Assembly (NCBI GenBank): GCA_023419315.1
Contig: JAEZYE010000061.1
Location: forward strand, 20,940-84,939
Direction of reading: 5' to 3'
DNA length: 64,000 nucleotides
Origin: Pseudomonadota bacterium
GTDB lineage: Bacteria > Pseudomonadota > Gammaproteobacteria > Xanthomonadales > Xanthomonadaceae
In this document: positions 17,184 through 25,306 of the stretch, piece after piece
How the letters are laid out: each line of letters starts with the position of its first letter
Numbering within the stretch: the first letter of the stretch is position 1
Made by a program: the position numbers and the translations under genes
The notes under the pieces: model-generated
Databases searched by the model: none
The model's input: only the letters and a program-made list of their open reading frames with translations
What the model was told of the DNA's origin: nothing

Positions 17184-18203
17184 ATGAGCCAGTGGTATTT
17201 CCACAACAGCGGTGACCAGAGCCGGATCGGCCCGCTCGATGAAGAATCCGCCCGTCGCCATGCCCAGCTCAATCCGGGCGCACTGGCCTGGCGCGAGGGC
17301 ATGCGCGAGTGGAAAGCCGCGCGCGAGCTGCCCGAGCTGGGTGGCGCCGCCGCGCCGCCGCCACACCTTCCGCCGCTGCCGGGCAATAGCGGCGGCCGCC
17401 GGGGTGCGGACGAAATCGACTTCCGCATCGTCGGCCATGAAATGCAGTTCGTGGAAATCGAACTGGATCCGGGCGAAAGCGCGATTGCCGAGGCCGGCGC
17501 ATTGATGTTCAAGGACGCCCACGTGCAGATGGACACGGTGTTCGGCGACGGTTCGCACAGCGGCCAGGGCGGCGGCCTGATGGACAAGCTGTTCTCCGCG
17601 GGCAAGCGCGTGCTGACCGGCGAAAGCCTGTTCACCACCCTGTACACGCATTCCGGCACGGGCAAGGCAAAGGTGGCGTTCGCTGCGCCGTATCCGGGCA
17701 CGGTGTTGCCGATCAAGCTGGACGAACACGGCGGCCGCCTGATCTGCCAGAAGGACAGCTTCCTCGCCGGCGCGCGCGGCGTCAGCGTCGGCATCCACCT
17801 GCAGCGCAAGATCCTCACCGGCCTGTTCGGCGGCGAGGGCTTCATCATGCAGAAGCTGGAAGGCGACGGCTGGGTGTTCGTGCACGCGGGCGGCTGCGTG
17901 GTCGAACGCGAACTGCGTGCCGGCGAACGCATCGATGTCGATACCGGCTGCGTGGTCGCTTACCACGCCAGCGTGAACATGGACGTGCGCCCGGTCAGCG
18001 GCATCAAGAGCATGTTCTTCGGCGGCGAAGGCGTGTTCCTGGCGACTCTCACCGGCCCGGGCAAGGTGTGGCTGCAATCGCTGCCGTTCTCGCGCCTGGC
18101 CGGCCGCATGTTGCAGGCCGCGCCGCAGAACGGTGGGGCCCGCGGCGAAGGTTCGGTGCTGGGTGGCCTGGGCCGCATCCTCGACGGCGACAACAGCTTC
18201 TGA
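17184..18203 (+). CDS. AIM24 (TIGR00266) family protein with N-terminal GYF_2 domain
   Basis: A 339-residue protein in two parts. Residues 1-50 form a GYF_2-like module (WYFHNSGDQSRIGPLDEESARR...ALAWREGMREWKAA), joined by a Pro-rich linker to an AIM24/TIGR00266 beta-structured domain (residues 75-320: MQFVEIELDPGESAIAEAGALMFKD, GGEGFIMQKLEGDGWVFVHAGG). AIM24 proteins are widespread but their biochemical role is unknown; GYF_2 usually mediates protein contacts. ATG 17184 puts the GYF module at the N-terminus. Confidence 0.88.
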   Translation: MSQWYFHNSGDQSRIGPLDEESARRHAQLNPGALAWREGMREWKAARELPELGGAAAPPPHLPPLPGNSGGRRGADEIDFRIVGHEMQFVEIELDPGESAIAEAGALMFKDAHVQMDTVFGDGSHSGQGGGLMDKLFSAGKRVLTGESLFTTLYTHSGTGKAKVAFAAPYPGTVLPIKLDEHGGRLICQKDSFLAGARGVSVGIHLQRKILTGLFGGEGFIMQKLEGDGWVFVHAGGCVVERELRAGERIDVDTGCVVAYHASVNMDVRPVSGIKSMFFGGEGVFLATLTGPGKVWLQSLPFSRLAGRMLQAAPQNGGARGEGSVLGGLGRILDGDNSF

Positions 18204-18279
18204 TCCGCCGCATGCCGCGGTCGGTCGCCATTGCACCCGGGCGCGCTATCCTGCGCGCCCCTGATCCGCGCGCATTCCG

Positions 18280-19302
18280 ATGAAACGCCGTTCGCTCTGC
18301 CTGCTGCCTTTCGCGCTGTTGCTGGCCTCCTGCGGTGGCGAAAACACGCGGCCCACCCCGCCCGCCGCTGCTACGGTGGTGGCGCCGCCGACGCCGGCAG
18401 TGCCCAAGCCGCGCGTCGGCATCGCGCTCGGCGGCGGCGCCGCCAAGGGCTTCGCCCACATCGGCGTGATCAAGATGCTGGAAGCCAACGGCATCCAGCC
18501 GGTGGTCGTTTCCGGCACCAGCGCCGGCAGCGTGGTCGGCGCGCTCTATGCCAGCGGCATGGATGCATTCCAGATGCAGCAGCAGGCGTTCGCGCTGGAT
18601 GAAGCGAAGATCCGCGACGTGCGGCTGTTCTCCGGCGGTCTCGTGCAGGGCCAGGCGCTGCAGGACTACGTCAACGAAGTGGTCGGCAAGCGCGCGATCG
18701 AGAAGATGAAGAAGCCGCTGGCGATCGTCGCCACGCGCCTGGAGAACGGCGAGCGCACGGTGTTCGTGCGCGGCAATACCGGCCAGGCCGTTCGCGCCTC
18801 CAGCAGCATTCCCGGCGTGTTCGAGCCGGTCACCATCGGCAAGGCGACGTACGTGGACGGCGGCGTGGTCAGTCCGGTACCGGTGGACGCGGCACGCGAA
18901 CTCGGCGCGGATTTCGTCATCGCCGTGGACATTTCCACCAAAGCCCCGGGCACGCGTCCGGGCAGCATGCTCGGCATCGTCAACCAGTCGATCGGCATCA
19001 TGGGCCAGAAGCTCGGCGAGCTGGAACTGGCGCGCGCGGACATCGTGATCCGGCCGAAGGTCAACGACATCGGTCCGGCCGATTTCGCGCAGAAGAACAA
19101 TGCGATCCTCGAAGGCGAGCGCGCGGCGCTGGCGGCGATGCCGCAGATCCGCGGCAAGCTGGAGCAGATGCAGAAGGCGCGCGTGGCGGCGGCGCAGGCC
19201 GCGATCAAGCCGCCGGTGGTGACGCCGCCAGCGGAAGAGTGCAAGGACAGCGGCATGATGGGCCGCCTGCTCGGCCGCAAGGGCGAGTGCGGCAAGCGCT
19301 GA
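18280..19302 (+). CDS. Patatin-like phospholipase lipoprotein (RssA family)
   Basis: A 340-residue predicted lipoprotein: lipobox LLAS-C (Cys18), a Pro/Ala-rich linker, then a patatin domain with the oxyanion hole GGGAAKG (51-57), nucleophile elbow GTSAG (79-83, Ser81) and the DGG motif with Asp193. The Ser-Asp dyad is complete, so it should be an active lipid acyl hydrolase. The lipobox suggests envelope location. The C-terminus ends in a short Cys-containing basic tail (EECKDSGMMGRLLGRKGECGK). Closely follows the AIM24 gene (76-base gap). Confidence 0.9.
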   Translation: MKRRSLCLLPFALLLASCGGENTRPTPPAAATVVAPPTPAVPKPRVGIALGGGAAKGFAHIGVIKMLEANGIQPVVVSGTSAGSVVGALYASGMDAFQMQQQAFALDEAKIRDVRLFSGGLVQGQALQDYVNEVVGKRAIEKMKKPLAIVATRLENGERTVFVRGNTGQAVRASSSIPGVFEPVTIGKATYVDGGVVSPVPVDAARELGADFVIAVDISTKAPGTRPGSMLGIVNQSIGIMGQKLGELELARADIVIRPKVNDIGPADFAQKNNAILEGERAALAAMPQIRGKLEQMQKARVAAAQAAIKPPVVTPPAEECKDSGMMGRLLGRKGECGKR

Positions 19303-19314
19303 CGCGCATCGGGT

Positions 19315-19824
19315 TCAGCCGAGCGCGCGGACCGCGCGCGGCACCGGCAGGGCCAGCAGCACCGCCGGCAGGCCGAAACGCCACAATGCCGAAAGCAGCG
19401 ACACCTGGTGCGCGAAGATCCACAGCGCGACCGCGCCCAGCAGTGCAACGGCGATGAAGACCCCCACGATCAGCAGGTTCAGGCCAATCTGCATGCGCCG
19501 CTCCTGCGCCGTCATCTGCATCGGAACGGCGGTGCGCCCGGCCTTCGGATCGCGCATGCGGTTGATCAGCTGCATCACCGCCAGCGGTGCCAGCACGGTC
19601 GCCACCAGCACGCGCGCGGAGGCGTAACCGCACATCAGTGCGAGCATCAGGATGCCGGCGCCGAACCAGGCCGCGCCCGGTTGCGCGGGCGCAGCGCCCT
19701 GCCCCGCCCAGCTTCCCAGCACCAGGCAACCCACGCCCTGCCCCAGCAGCAGGAACAGATCGATGCGCTCCTGCCGCGCCTGCGCGGCCTTGCTTGGCAA
19801 CGGCGGTGGCTGGGTCCGGATCAT
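19315..19824 (-). CDS. Hypothetical four-helix membrane protein
   Basis: A 169-residue protein with about four hydrophobic segments (GQGVGCLVLGSWA, GAGILMLALMCGYASARVLVATVLAPLAVMQLI, LNLLIVGVFIAVALLGAVALWIFA, and WRFGLPAVLLALPVP) and a short Pro-rich N-terminus. I do not recognise the family. It overlaps the HD-domain gene upstream by 4 bases (ATGA-type), so it is probably translated from the same mRNA as the last gene of the operon starting at 21292. Confidence 0.72.
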   Translation of the reverse strand: MIRTQPPPLPSKAAQARQERIDLFLLLGQGVGCLVLGSWAGQGAAPAQPGAAWFGAGILMLALMCGYASARVLVATVLAPLAVMQLINRMRDPKAGRTAVPMQMTAQERRMQIGLNLLIVGVFIAVALLGAVALWIFAHQVSLLSALWRFGLPAVLLALPVPRAVRALG

Positions 19825-20462
19825 GCGTGTATCCCCTTCGAACGCGTGGCGCGGATGGCCTGCGCCAGATTGTGCCGCGCCACTGCATCCAGGCGCGTGT
19901 GCAGGACGTCGGTGGCGTACAGGCGCGGCCGATCGAGAAAGCCCTGCAGGATGGCGCGCCGCTTGCGCCGGAACAGGAAGCCGGGGACGAAGGCGTACTC
20001 GCGGCGGATCTGGGCTTCGTACTCCTCGAAGCGCACGGCATCGGCTCCCAGAATCGACAGATCGATGTCCACCAGCAGTGCTTCATCGCCGGCCTGCGGG
20101 ACGGCCGTGTGCCGCGTGGCGAGAATCAGTGCATGCACGCGCTCCGCCGCGTCCGCCGCCACGCCCGCGGCATGCAACGCTTCACGCGCCCAATCGGCGC
20201 TGCGCAGTTCGTTGTCGGCGGCGCGGGTGTCGTAGATCGCATCATGGAACCAGAGCGCCAGTTCCACCTCGTGCGGTCGTTGCGCCAGGGCACGCACTTC
20301 ATCGAACAGCCGCAGGCATTCGGCCAGGTGTTGCAGCGTGTGGTAGTGGCGATGCGGTTCGACATAACGCGCGATCACTGCGTCGAAAACCGCGCGACCG
20401 TCGCCGCGGGCGCCAATCCCGGCCCAGGCACGCTGCCAGGACGCGGACAGGAGTGCGTCCAT
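19821..20462 (-). CDS. HD-domain metal-dependent phosphohydrolase-like protein
   Basis: A 213-residue soluble protein of a family often annotated as predicted metal-dependent HD phosphohydrolase. Visible elements are RHYHTLQHLAECLRL, ELALWFHDAIYD (the HD pair), ADDELR-like NELRSADWA, and LILATRHT with later DIDLSILG. These His/Asp residues fit an HD-type metal site. The substrate is unknown. It is translationally linked to the following membrane protein and sits 9 bases downstream of the ABM gene. Confidence 0.82.
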   Translation of the reverse strand: MDALLSASWQRAWAGIGARGDGRAVFDAVIARYVEPHRHYHTLQHLAECLRLFDEVRALAQRPHEVELALWFHDAIYDTRAADNELRSADWAREALHAAGVAADAAERVHALILATRHTAVPQAGDEALLVDIDLSILGADAVRFEEYEAQIRREYAFVPGFLFRRKRRAILQGFLDRPRLYATDVLHTRLDAVARHNLAQAIRATRSKGIHA

Positions 20463-20471
20463 CGAGCTTCC

Positions 20472-20876
20472 CTAGCCTGCCTGCGGCAATCCGTGGCCGC
20501 CGACCGGTTCGGTTTCGCGACGTTCGCCGAAGCCCGCGATCAGCGGTTTCGCGCGCGCGATCACCTGCTGCACTGCGGGCAGCGACAACGATGCCTTGTG
20601 GCTCTGCGCGCTGTCCCAGACTTCGGTGATCCAGATGCCGTCGGCATCGGCGGGATCGCGCGCAACCACGTAGCTCAGGCAGCCCGGCATGCCGCCGATG
20701 CCTTCCAGCATCAATGCGATCAGCGCATCGCGCTGGCCGGAAACCGCCTTCATGTTGCCAATCAATCCGTACATGGTGGGTGTTGCTCCTCTGGATGCGG
20801 GGAATGCGATGGCCGGCAGCGCGCCGGCCAGCCATCCGGCGCCGGCCGCCGCGAGCATGTCGCGCCGCGTGATCAT
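20472..20876 (-). CDS. Tat-type exported antibiotic biosynthesis monooxygenase (ABM) domain protein
   Basis: A 134-residue protein. The N-terminus MITRRDMLAAAGAGWLAGALP looks like a twin-arginine signal (RR followed by D-M-L, Ala-rich core). The mature part is a small ABM ferredoxin-like fold: MYGLIGNMKAVSGQRDALIALM, GCLSYVVARDPADADGIWITEVWDS, AQSHKASLSLPAVQQVIA. ABM proteins include cofactor-free oxygenases and many of unknown role. It overlaps the GFA gene start by four bases. Confidence 0.82.
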   Translation of the reverse strand: MITRRDMLAAAGAGWLAGALPAIAFPASRGATPTMYGLIGNMKAVSGQRDALIALMLEGIGGMPGCLSYVVARDPADADGIWITEVWDSAQSHKASLSLPAVQQVIARAKPLIAGFGERRETEPVGGHGLPQAG

Positions 20877-21292
20877 GCCGCACCTCCGTGCCCGTGCACG
20901 CGATCACTGGGATGGTGCACGCCGTCCTCCACCGGCACCTCGCCCAGCGCGAACGGATTGACTCCGTCCAGGCAGCCGACGTTGTAACCGTACTGGTCCG
21001 GGTTGGAGCGCCGCCGGTGATGGGTGTAGATGCCACAGCGGGCACAGAAGTAATGCCGCGCCACGTGCGTGTTGAACTGGTAGAGCGTCAGCAGGTGCTC
21101 GCCTTCGACCACGCGCAACCCCGACTGCGGAACCGAAGCGACGATGGCGCCCTTGCGACGGCACAGCGAGCAATCGCAGCGTCGCGGGTCGACGATGCCG
21201 TCGGGCAGATCCAGTTCGAGGACGACACCGCCGCAATGGCAGCGGGCGCGATGCCGGGGCTGGATGGCGGTGCCGCCGACTTCGCGGATCAT
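20873..21292 (-). CDS. GFA/CENP-V family zinc protein
   Basis: A 139-residue protein of the glutathione-dependent formaldehyde-activating (GFA) fold. It has the paired zinc motifs RCHCGGVV (CxC), RCDCSLCRRKG (CxxC) and HYFCARCGIYTHH (CxxCG). Most members have no demonstrated formaldehyde activity; they appear to be structural zinc or glutathione-binding proteins. It is the first gene of the operon GFA-ABM-HD-membrane protein (minus strand), each pair overlapping or nearly touching. The C-terminus is His/Gly rich. Confidence 0.86.
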   Translation of the reverse strand: MIREVGGTAIQPRHRARCHCGGVVLELDLPDGIVDPRRCDCSLCRRKGAIVASVPQSGLRVVEGEHLLTLYQFNTHVARHYFCARCGIYTHHRRRSNPDQYGYNVGCLDGVNPFALGEVPVEDGVHHPSDRVHGHGGAA

Positions 21293-21348
21293 GGGCCTGG
21301 CGCCTGGGCGAAGCGGCTTGGCAGGAGGATCATGCGGACTCCGTGGGC

Positions 21349-21603
21349 TCAGCGGCGGAACTCGGTGGGACGTTCGAGTTGATGGATCGCGTCCTGCAGA
21401 TCATCGATGCGCGAGGCGAGGATCGCCTGAGCATCGAACAGGCCGCGATTGTAGAAGTAGGCGCCGATTTCGCCGGTGAAGAAATCCAGCAGGAATTCGG
21501 CATCGAAGCGGCCGAGCGACTGTTTCAGCTCTTCGTTGAAATACAGCTGGATGCGGCTGACCAGCACGGCTTTTTCTGCATCGCTGAAGCGGATGTCGGA
21601 CAT
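21349..21603 (-). CDS. DUF2164 family small protein
   Basis: An 84-residue protein: MSDIRFSDAEKAVLVSRIQ, then YFNEELKQSLGRFDAEFLLDFFTGEIGAYFYNRGLFDAQAIL. This FDAEFLLDFF...YFYNRG block is the DUF2164 signature. Function unknown. The frame is open upstream, but ATG 21603 is preceded by a plausible GGAG-like site and gives the family's length. It lies 29 bases downstream of the Lrp gene. Confidence 0.85.
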   Translation of the reverse strand: MSDIRFSDAEKAVLVSRIQLYFNEELKQSLGRFDAEFLLDFFTGEIGAYFYNRGLFDAQAILASRIDDLQDAIHQLERPTEFRR

Positions 21604-21632
21604 GGCGGACTCGTTCGGAGGTACGGGCGCGC

Positions 21633-22112
21633 TCAGGCGCGGGGCAGCGGCCAGCCGGCGAACTCCTTGACCGTGCGCAGCACGAAACTGGAGTTCACGT
21701 CGGCCACGCCGCTGGCATTGAGCAGGCGGTCCAGCAGGAAACGCGAGAAGTGTTCGAGGTCGCGCACGACCACGTGCAACAGGTAGTCCATGTCGCCGGT
21801 GAGCGCGTGGCAGGTGACGACCTCGTCCCAGGTCTGCACGTTTTCGGCGAAGCGCTCGACGCTGCTGGGCCCGTGCTTCTCCAGCTGCACGCGCACGTAG
21901 GCCTGCAGGCCAAGCCCGACGCTCTGCGGATTGACCCGGGCACCGTAGCCGGCGATCACGCCCGCCGCTTCCAGTCGCTGGATGCGTCGCAGGCAGGCCG
22001 AAGGCGACAGGTTCACCTGGGCGGCGATGTCGGAATTGGCGGTCCGGCCCTGCTGCTGCAGCAAGGCCAGCAGGCGCAGGTCGATTCGGTCCAGAACGGC
22101 GTTTTCGGCCAT
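21633..22112 (-). CDS. Lrp/AsnC family transcriptional regulator
   Basis: A 159-residue regulator with N-terminal winged HTH (LDRIDLRLLALLQQQGRTANSDIAAQVNLSPSACLRRIQRLEAAGVI) and C-terminal RAM ligand-binding domain (AYVRVQLEKH, CHALTGDMDYLLHVVVRDLEHFSRFLLDRLL). It is divergent from phhA across 121 bases holding repeated TTGCG elements. This makes it the likely phenylalanine/tyrosine-responsive regulator of phhA, by analogy with Lrp-type regulators next to aromatic amino-acid genes. The effector is inferred. Confidence 0.92.
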   Translation of the reverse strand: MAENAVLDRIDLRLLALLQQQGRTANSDIAAQVNLSPSACLRRIQRLEAAGVIAGYGARVNPQSVGLGLQAYVRVQLEKHGPSSVERFAENVQTWDEVVTCHALTGDMDYLLHVVVRDLEHFSRFLLDRLLNASGVADVNSSFVLRTVKEFAGWPLPRA

Positions 22113-22167
22113 TTGTTGTCACCCGCCGTATTCATACGCAACAAGATTGCGCCACAGTCGCCATCCT

Positions 22168-22192
22168 GCGCAACTTCGCAAGCCTGTTGCGC
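22168..22192. promoter_or_regulatory. Candidate Lrp operator between lrp and phhA
   Basis: GCGCAAC (22168-22174) and GTTGCGC (22186-22192) form a perfect 7-bp inverted repeat with an 11-base spacer. Further TTGCG-type half-sites occur nearby (about 22134-22152). Spacing and symmetry suit an Lrp dimer; binding is inferred from position only. Confidence 0.45.
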
Positions 22193-22233
22193 GCCGCTGG
22201 CGCTAGCATCAGACGCTTGCCCAGGAGCTGACC

Positions 22234-23118
22234 ATGAACGAACCGCGCCGCGTCGAGCACCAGCAGACCGACAAAGGCTACGTGCCGGTCTACACCACCG
22301 CGATCATCGAGCAGCCGGCCGACTACAGTGCCGATGATCACGCCACCTGGGGCACGCTGTACGAACGGCAGCGCGCCCTGCTCGTCGGTCGCGCCTGCGA
22401 CGAATTCCTGCACGCGCAGGACGCCATGGGCATGACGCCGGACCGCATCCCGCGTTTCAGCGAACTCAACGAAGTGCTGCGCGAGACCACCGGCTGGACG
22501 CTGATTGGCGTGGAAGGCCTGCTGCCGGAACTGGATTTCTTCGAACACCTGGCGCATCGCCGCTTTCCGGTGACGTGGTGGATCCGCCGCCCGGATCAGA
22601 TCGACTACATCGCCGAACCGGATCTCTTCCACGATCTGTTCGGCCACGTGCCGCTGCTGATGAATCCGGTGTTCGCCGACTACATGCAAGCCTACGGACG
22701 CGGCGGCGTGAAAGCGCACGGCATCGATCCGCAGGCGCTGGTGCACCTGACGCGGCTGTACTGGTACACGGTGGAATTCGGCTTGATCAATACGGCCGAC
22801 GGCCTGCGCATCTACGGCGCCGGCATCGTCTCGTCCAAGGGCGAATCGCTGTACTCGCTGGAGTCGGACGCGCCCAACCGCATCGGGTTCGATCTCGAAC
22901 GGCTGATGCGTACGCGCTATCGCATCGACACCTATCAGAAGACCTACTTCGTCATCGACAGCTTCGAACAGCTGATGCAGGCGACCGCGCCGGACTTCAC
23001 GCCGATCTATGCACGGCTGGCGCAGCAGGACGCCATTCCGGCCGGTGAGGTCCGCGCGGAGGATCGCGTGTTCCATCGTGGCAGCGGCGAAGGCTGGTCG
23101 AGCGAAGGCGACGTCTGA
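22234..23118 (+). CDS. phhA: Phenylalanine 4-monooxygenase
   Basis: This 294-residue monomeric bacterial-type aromatic amino-acid hydroxylase converts phenylalanine to tyrosine using tetrahydropterin, O2 and non-haem iron. The iron ligands are visible as His133 and His138 in LFHDLFGHVPLLMNP and Glu181 in LYWYTVEFGL. The short N-terminus lacks the regulatory ACT domain of animal enzymes. The conserved RIPRFSELNEVL and GVEGLLPELDFFEHLAHRRFP regions are present. No phhB (pterin carbinolamine dehydratase) lies next to it. Likely regulated by the divergent Lrp. Confidence 0.96.
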   Translation: MNEPRRVEHQQTDKGYVPVYTTAIIEQPADYSADDHATWGTLYERQRALLVGRACDEFLHAQDAMGMTPDRIPRFSELNEVLRETTGWTLIGVEGLLPELDFFEHLAHRRFPVTWWIRRPDQIDYIAEPDLFHDLFGHVPLLMNPVFADYMQAYGRGGVKAHGIDPQALVHLTRLYWYTVEFGLINTADGLRIYGAGIVSSKGESLYSLESDAPNRIGFDLERLMRTRYRIDTYQKTYFVIDSFEQLMQATAPDFTPIYARLAQQDAIPAGEVRAEDRVFHRGSGEGWSSEGDV

Positions 23119-23176
23119 CACCACGCGGGCCGGCGATCGTCACGGCCCGCACATCGGCCTCGCCTAGAATCGGCGC

Positions 23177-25303
23177 ATGAGGCCCTCGCGGTGCGCCACG
23201 CTGGCGCTTTCCCTGCTTTCCATTGCGGTTGCCGGTGCCCTGCCCGCCCGGGCCGAAGACGCACGCACGCTCGACCGCGTGATCGTGCAGGCCAGCCGCC
23301 TGCAAGGCGTGGATGCATTCGACACCCCGGCCTCGCTGGATCGCATCGATCTGCGCGCCGAGGCCGATCGCGCGGGCGTGAACCTGTCCGAATTCCTCGG
23401 CCGCGTGCCCGGGCTGTCGGCACGCGATCGCCAGAACCATGCGCAGGACACGCAACTGTCGATTCGCGGCTTCGGTGCACGTTCCACCTTCGGCGTGCGC
23501 GGCGTGCGGCTGTATGCGGATGGCATTCCCGCCACGATGCCCGACGGGCAGGGCCAGCTCTCGCACTTCAATCTGATGGGCGGCGAGCATGTCGAGGTGC
23601 TGCGCGGTCCTTTTTCCGCGCTGTACGGCAATTCCTCGGGAGGCGTGGTGCAGCTCGTCAGCGCGCAGGGCCAGGCGCCGGGGGAAGTCGCCGTGCGTGC
23701 CGGCATGGGCAGTGGCGACAGCCGGCAACTGGCCGCGCGCGTGCTCGGCGCACAGGGGCGCTGGGATTACAACGTGGCGGCAAGCGTGTTCGACACTGAG
23801 GGCTACCGCGACCACAGCGCGGCCCGGCGCGAATCGGTCAACGTCAAGGTGGGCGTGGGGCTGCCCGATGACGGCCGGCTGCAGGCAGTGTTCAATCATT
23901 TCAACCTGCCGCAGGCACAGGACCCGCTCGGCCTCACGCGCACGCAATGGCAGGCGAATCCACGCCAGGCGGTCGCGGGGGCCACTGCATTCAACACCCG
24001 CAAGTCCGTGCGCCAGGATCAACTCGGGTTGACGCTGGACCAGCCGCTCGGTGGCGATGGACATCGTGTGCAGGCGACCGCCTACGGCGGCACGCGCACG
24101 GTCGAGCAGTTCCTGCCGTTGCCGGTGGCGACGCAGAGCAATCCGCTCAACAGCGGCGGCGTCATCCATCTGGACAACGACTACGGCGGCCTCGATGTGC
24201 GCTGGGCATGGCAGGGCGAGTGGGCGGGGCAGCCGATCGAAGCCACCGTGGGGATCAGCGGCGATCGCCAGGACCAGCACCGGCGTGGTTACGAGAACTT
24301 CAACGGCGATCGGCTTGGCGTGCGCGGCCGCCTGCGCCGCGATGAGCGCAACCGCGTCGAGAATTTCGATCAGTACGCACAGTGGTGGTGGCGCTGGAAC
24401 GATCGCTGGTCGCTGCTGGCCGGCGTGCGCCGCAGCCGCGTGTCGTTCTCCTCGCACGATGGCTATGTCACCGGGAACAATCCCGATGACAGCGGGCGCG
24501 TGCACCACGGCAGGACGACGCCCGTCGCGGGCATCGTGTTCGCTCCGTCGGAAACGTGGCGGCTCTACTATTCATTCGGCACCGGATTCGAAACACCGAC
24601 GTTCAACGAGCTGGCATATCGCGCGGATGGCGGTGCGGGGCTGGCACTGGATCTGCACGCCGCAGTCAGCCGCCATCAGGAGTTCGGCGGCAAATGGCGC
24701 CGGGGAGAGAATGAACTCGCGCTGGCGCTGTTCCGCGCCGATACCGATGACGAACTGGCGGTGGTCGGCAACCTCGGCGGACGCAGCACGTACCGCAATG
24801 TGGGACGCGCGAGGCGGCAGGGCGTGGAGGCGAGTTTCATCGGAGCGATCGATGACCACTGGCAATGGCAGGCGTCTTGGACCTGGCTGGACGCGGAATT
24901 CCGCGACGGGTTCCTGACCTGCGCGCGCAGCGGTTGCGCCCATCCCGATGCACCCGTCGCCGCCGGCACCCGCATTCCCGGCACCGCGCAACAGCAGGCG
25001 TTCGCGCGGCTGCAATGGCAGGCCACGGGCTGGCAGGCCGCCATCGAAGGAACCGCCACGAGCGCCATCCACGTCAACGATCTGGGCAGCGAGCGCGCGC
25101 CCGGGTACGGCCTGCTGCATCTGGAAGCCGGCCATCGCTGGCGCGGGCGCGATGCGGATCTGCGCGTGTTCGTGCGCGTGGACAATGCGCTGGATCGCCG
25201 GTACGCCGGTTCGGTCATCGTCAATGAAAGCAACGGCCGCTATTACGAGCCGGGCACGGATCGTTCGTGGTGGCTCGGCGTGGAGTGGAAAGCTTCGCGC
25301 TGA
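23177..25303 (+). CDS. TonB-dependent outer-membrane receptor (siderophore/metal type)
   Basis: A 708-residue receptor with signal peptide (LALSLLSIAVAGALPARAED), TonB box-like LDRVIVQAS, and plug elements FLGRVPGLSARDRQNHAQDTQLSIRGFGARSTFGVRGVRLYADGIPATMPDGQGQ and VEVLRGPFSALYGNSSGGVV. The barrel ends with a strand DRSWWLGVEWKAS. The RGFGARSTFGVRG...TMPDGQ plug is typical of the FecA/PfrA-like group that imports ferric citrate or other Fe chelates; substrate uncertain. It starts 58 bases after phhA and may be partly read through from it. Confidence 0.9.
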   Translation: MRPSRCATLALSLLSIAVAGALPARAEDARTLDRVIVQASRLQGVDAFDTPASLDRIDLRAEADRAGVNLSEFLGRVPGLSARDRQNHAQDTQLSIRGFGARSTFGVRGVRLYADGIPATMPDGQGQLSHFNLMGGEHVEVLRGPFSALYGNSSGGVVQLVSAQGQAPGEVAVRAGMGSGDSRQLAARVLGAQGRWDYNVAASVFDTEGYRDHSAARRESVNVKVGVGLPDDGRLQAVFNHFNLPQAQDPLGLTRTQWQANPRQAVAGATAFNTRKSVRQDQLGLTLDQPLGGDGHRVQATAYGGTRTVEQFLPLPVATQSNPLNSGGVIHLDNDYGGLDVRWAWQGEWAGQPIEATVGISGDRQDQHRRGYENFNGDRLGVRGRLRRDERNRVENFDQYAQWWWRWNDRWSLLAGVRRSRVSFSSHDGYVTGNNPDDSGRVHHGRTTPVAGIVFAPSETWRLYYSFGTGFETPTFNELAYRADGGAGLALDLHAAVSRHQEFGGKWRRGENELALALFRADTDDELAVVGNLGGRSTYRNVGRARRQGVEASFIGAIDDHWQWQASWTWLDAEFRDGFLTCARSGCAHPDAPVAAGTRIPGTAQQQAFARLQWQATGWQAAIEGTATSAIHVNDLGSERAPGYGLLHLEAGHRWRGRDADLRVFVRVDNALDRRYAGSVIVNESNGRYYEPGTDRSWWLGVEWKASR

Positions 25304-25306
25304 CGA

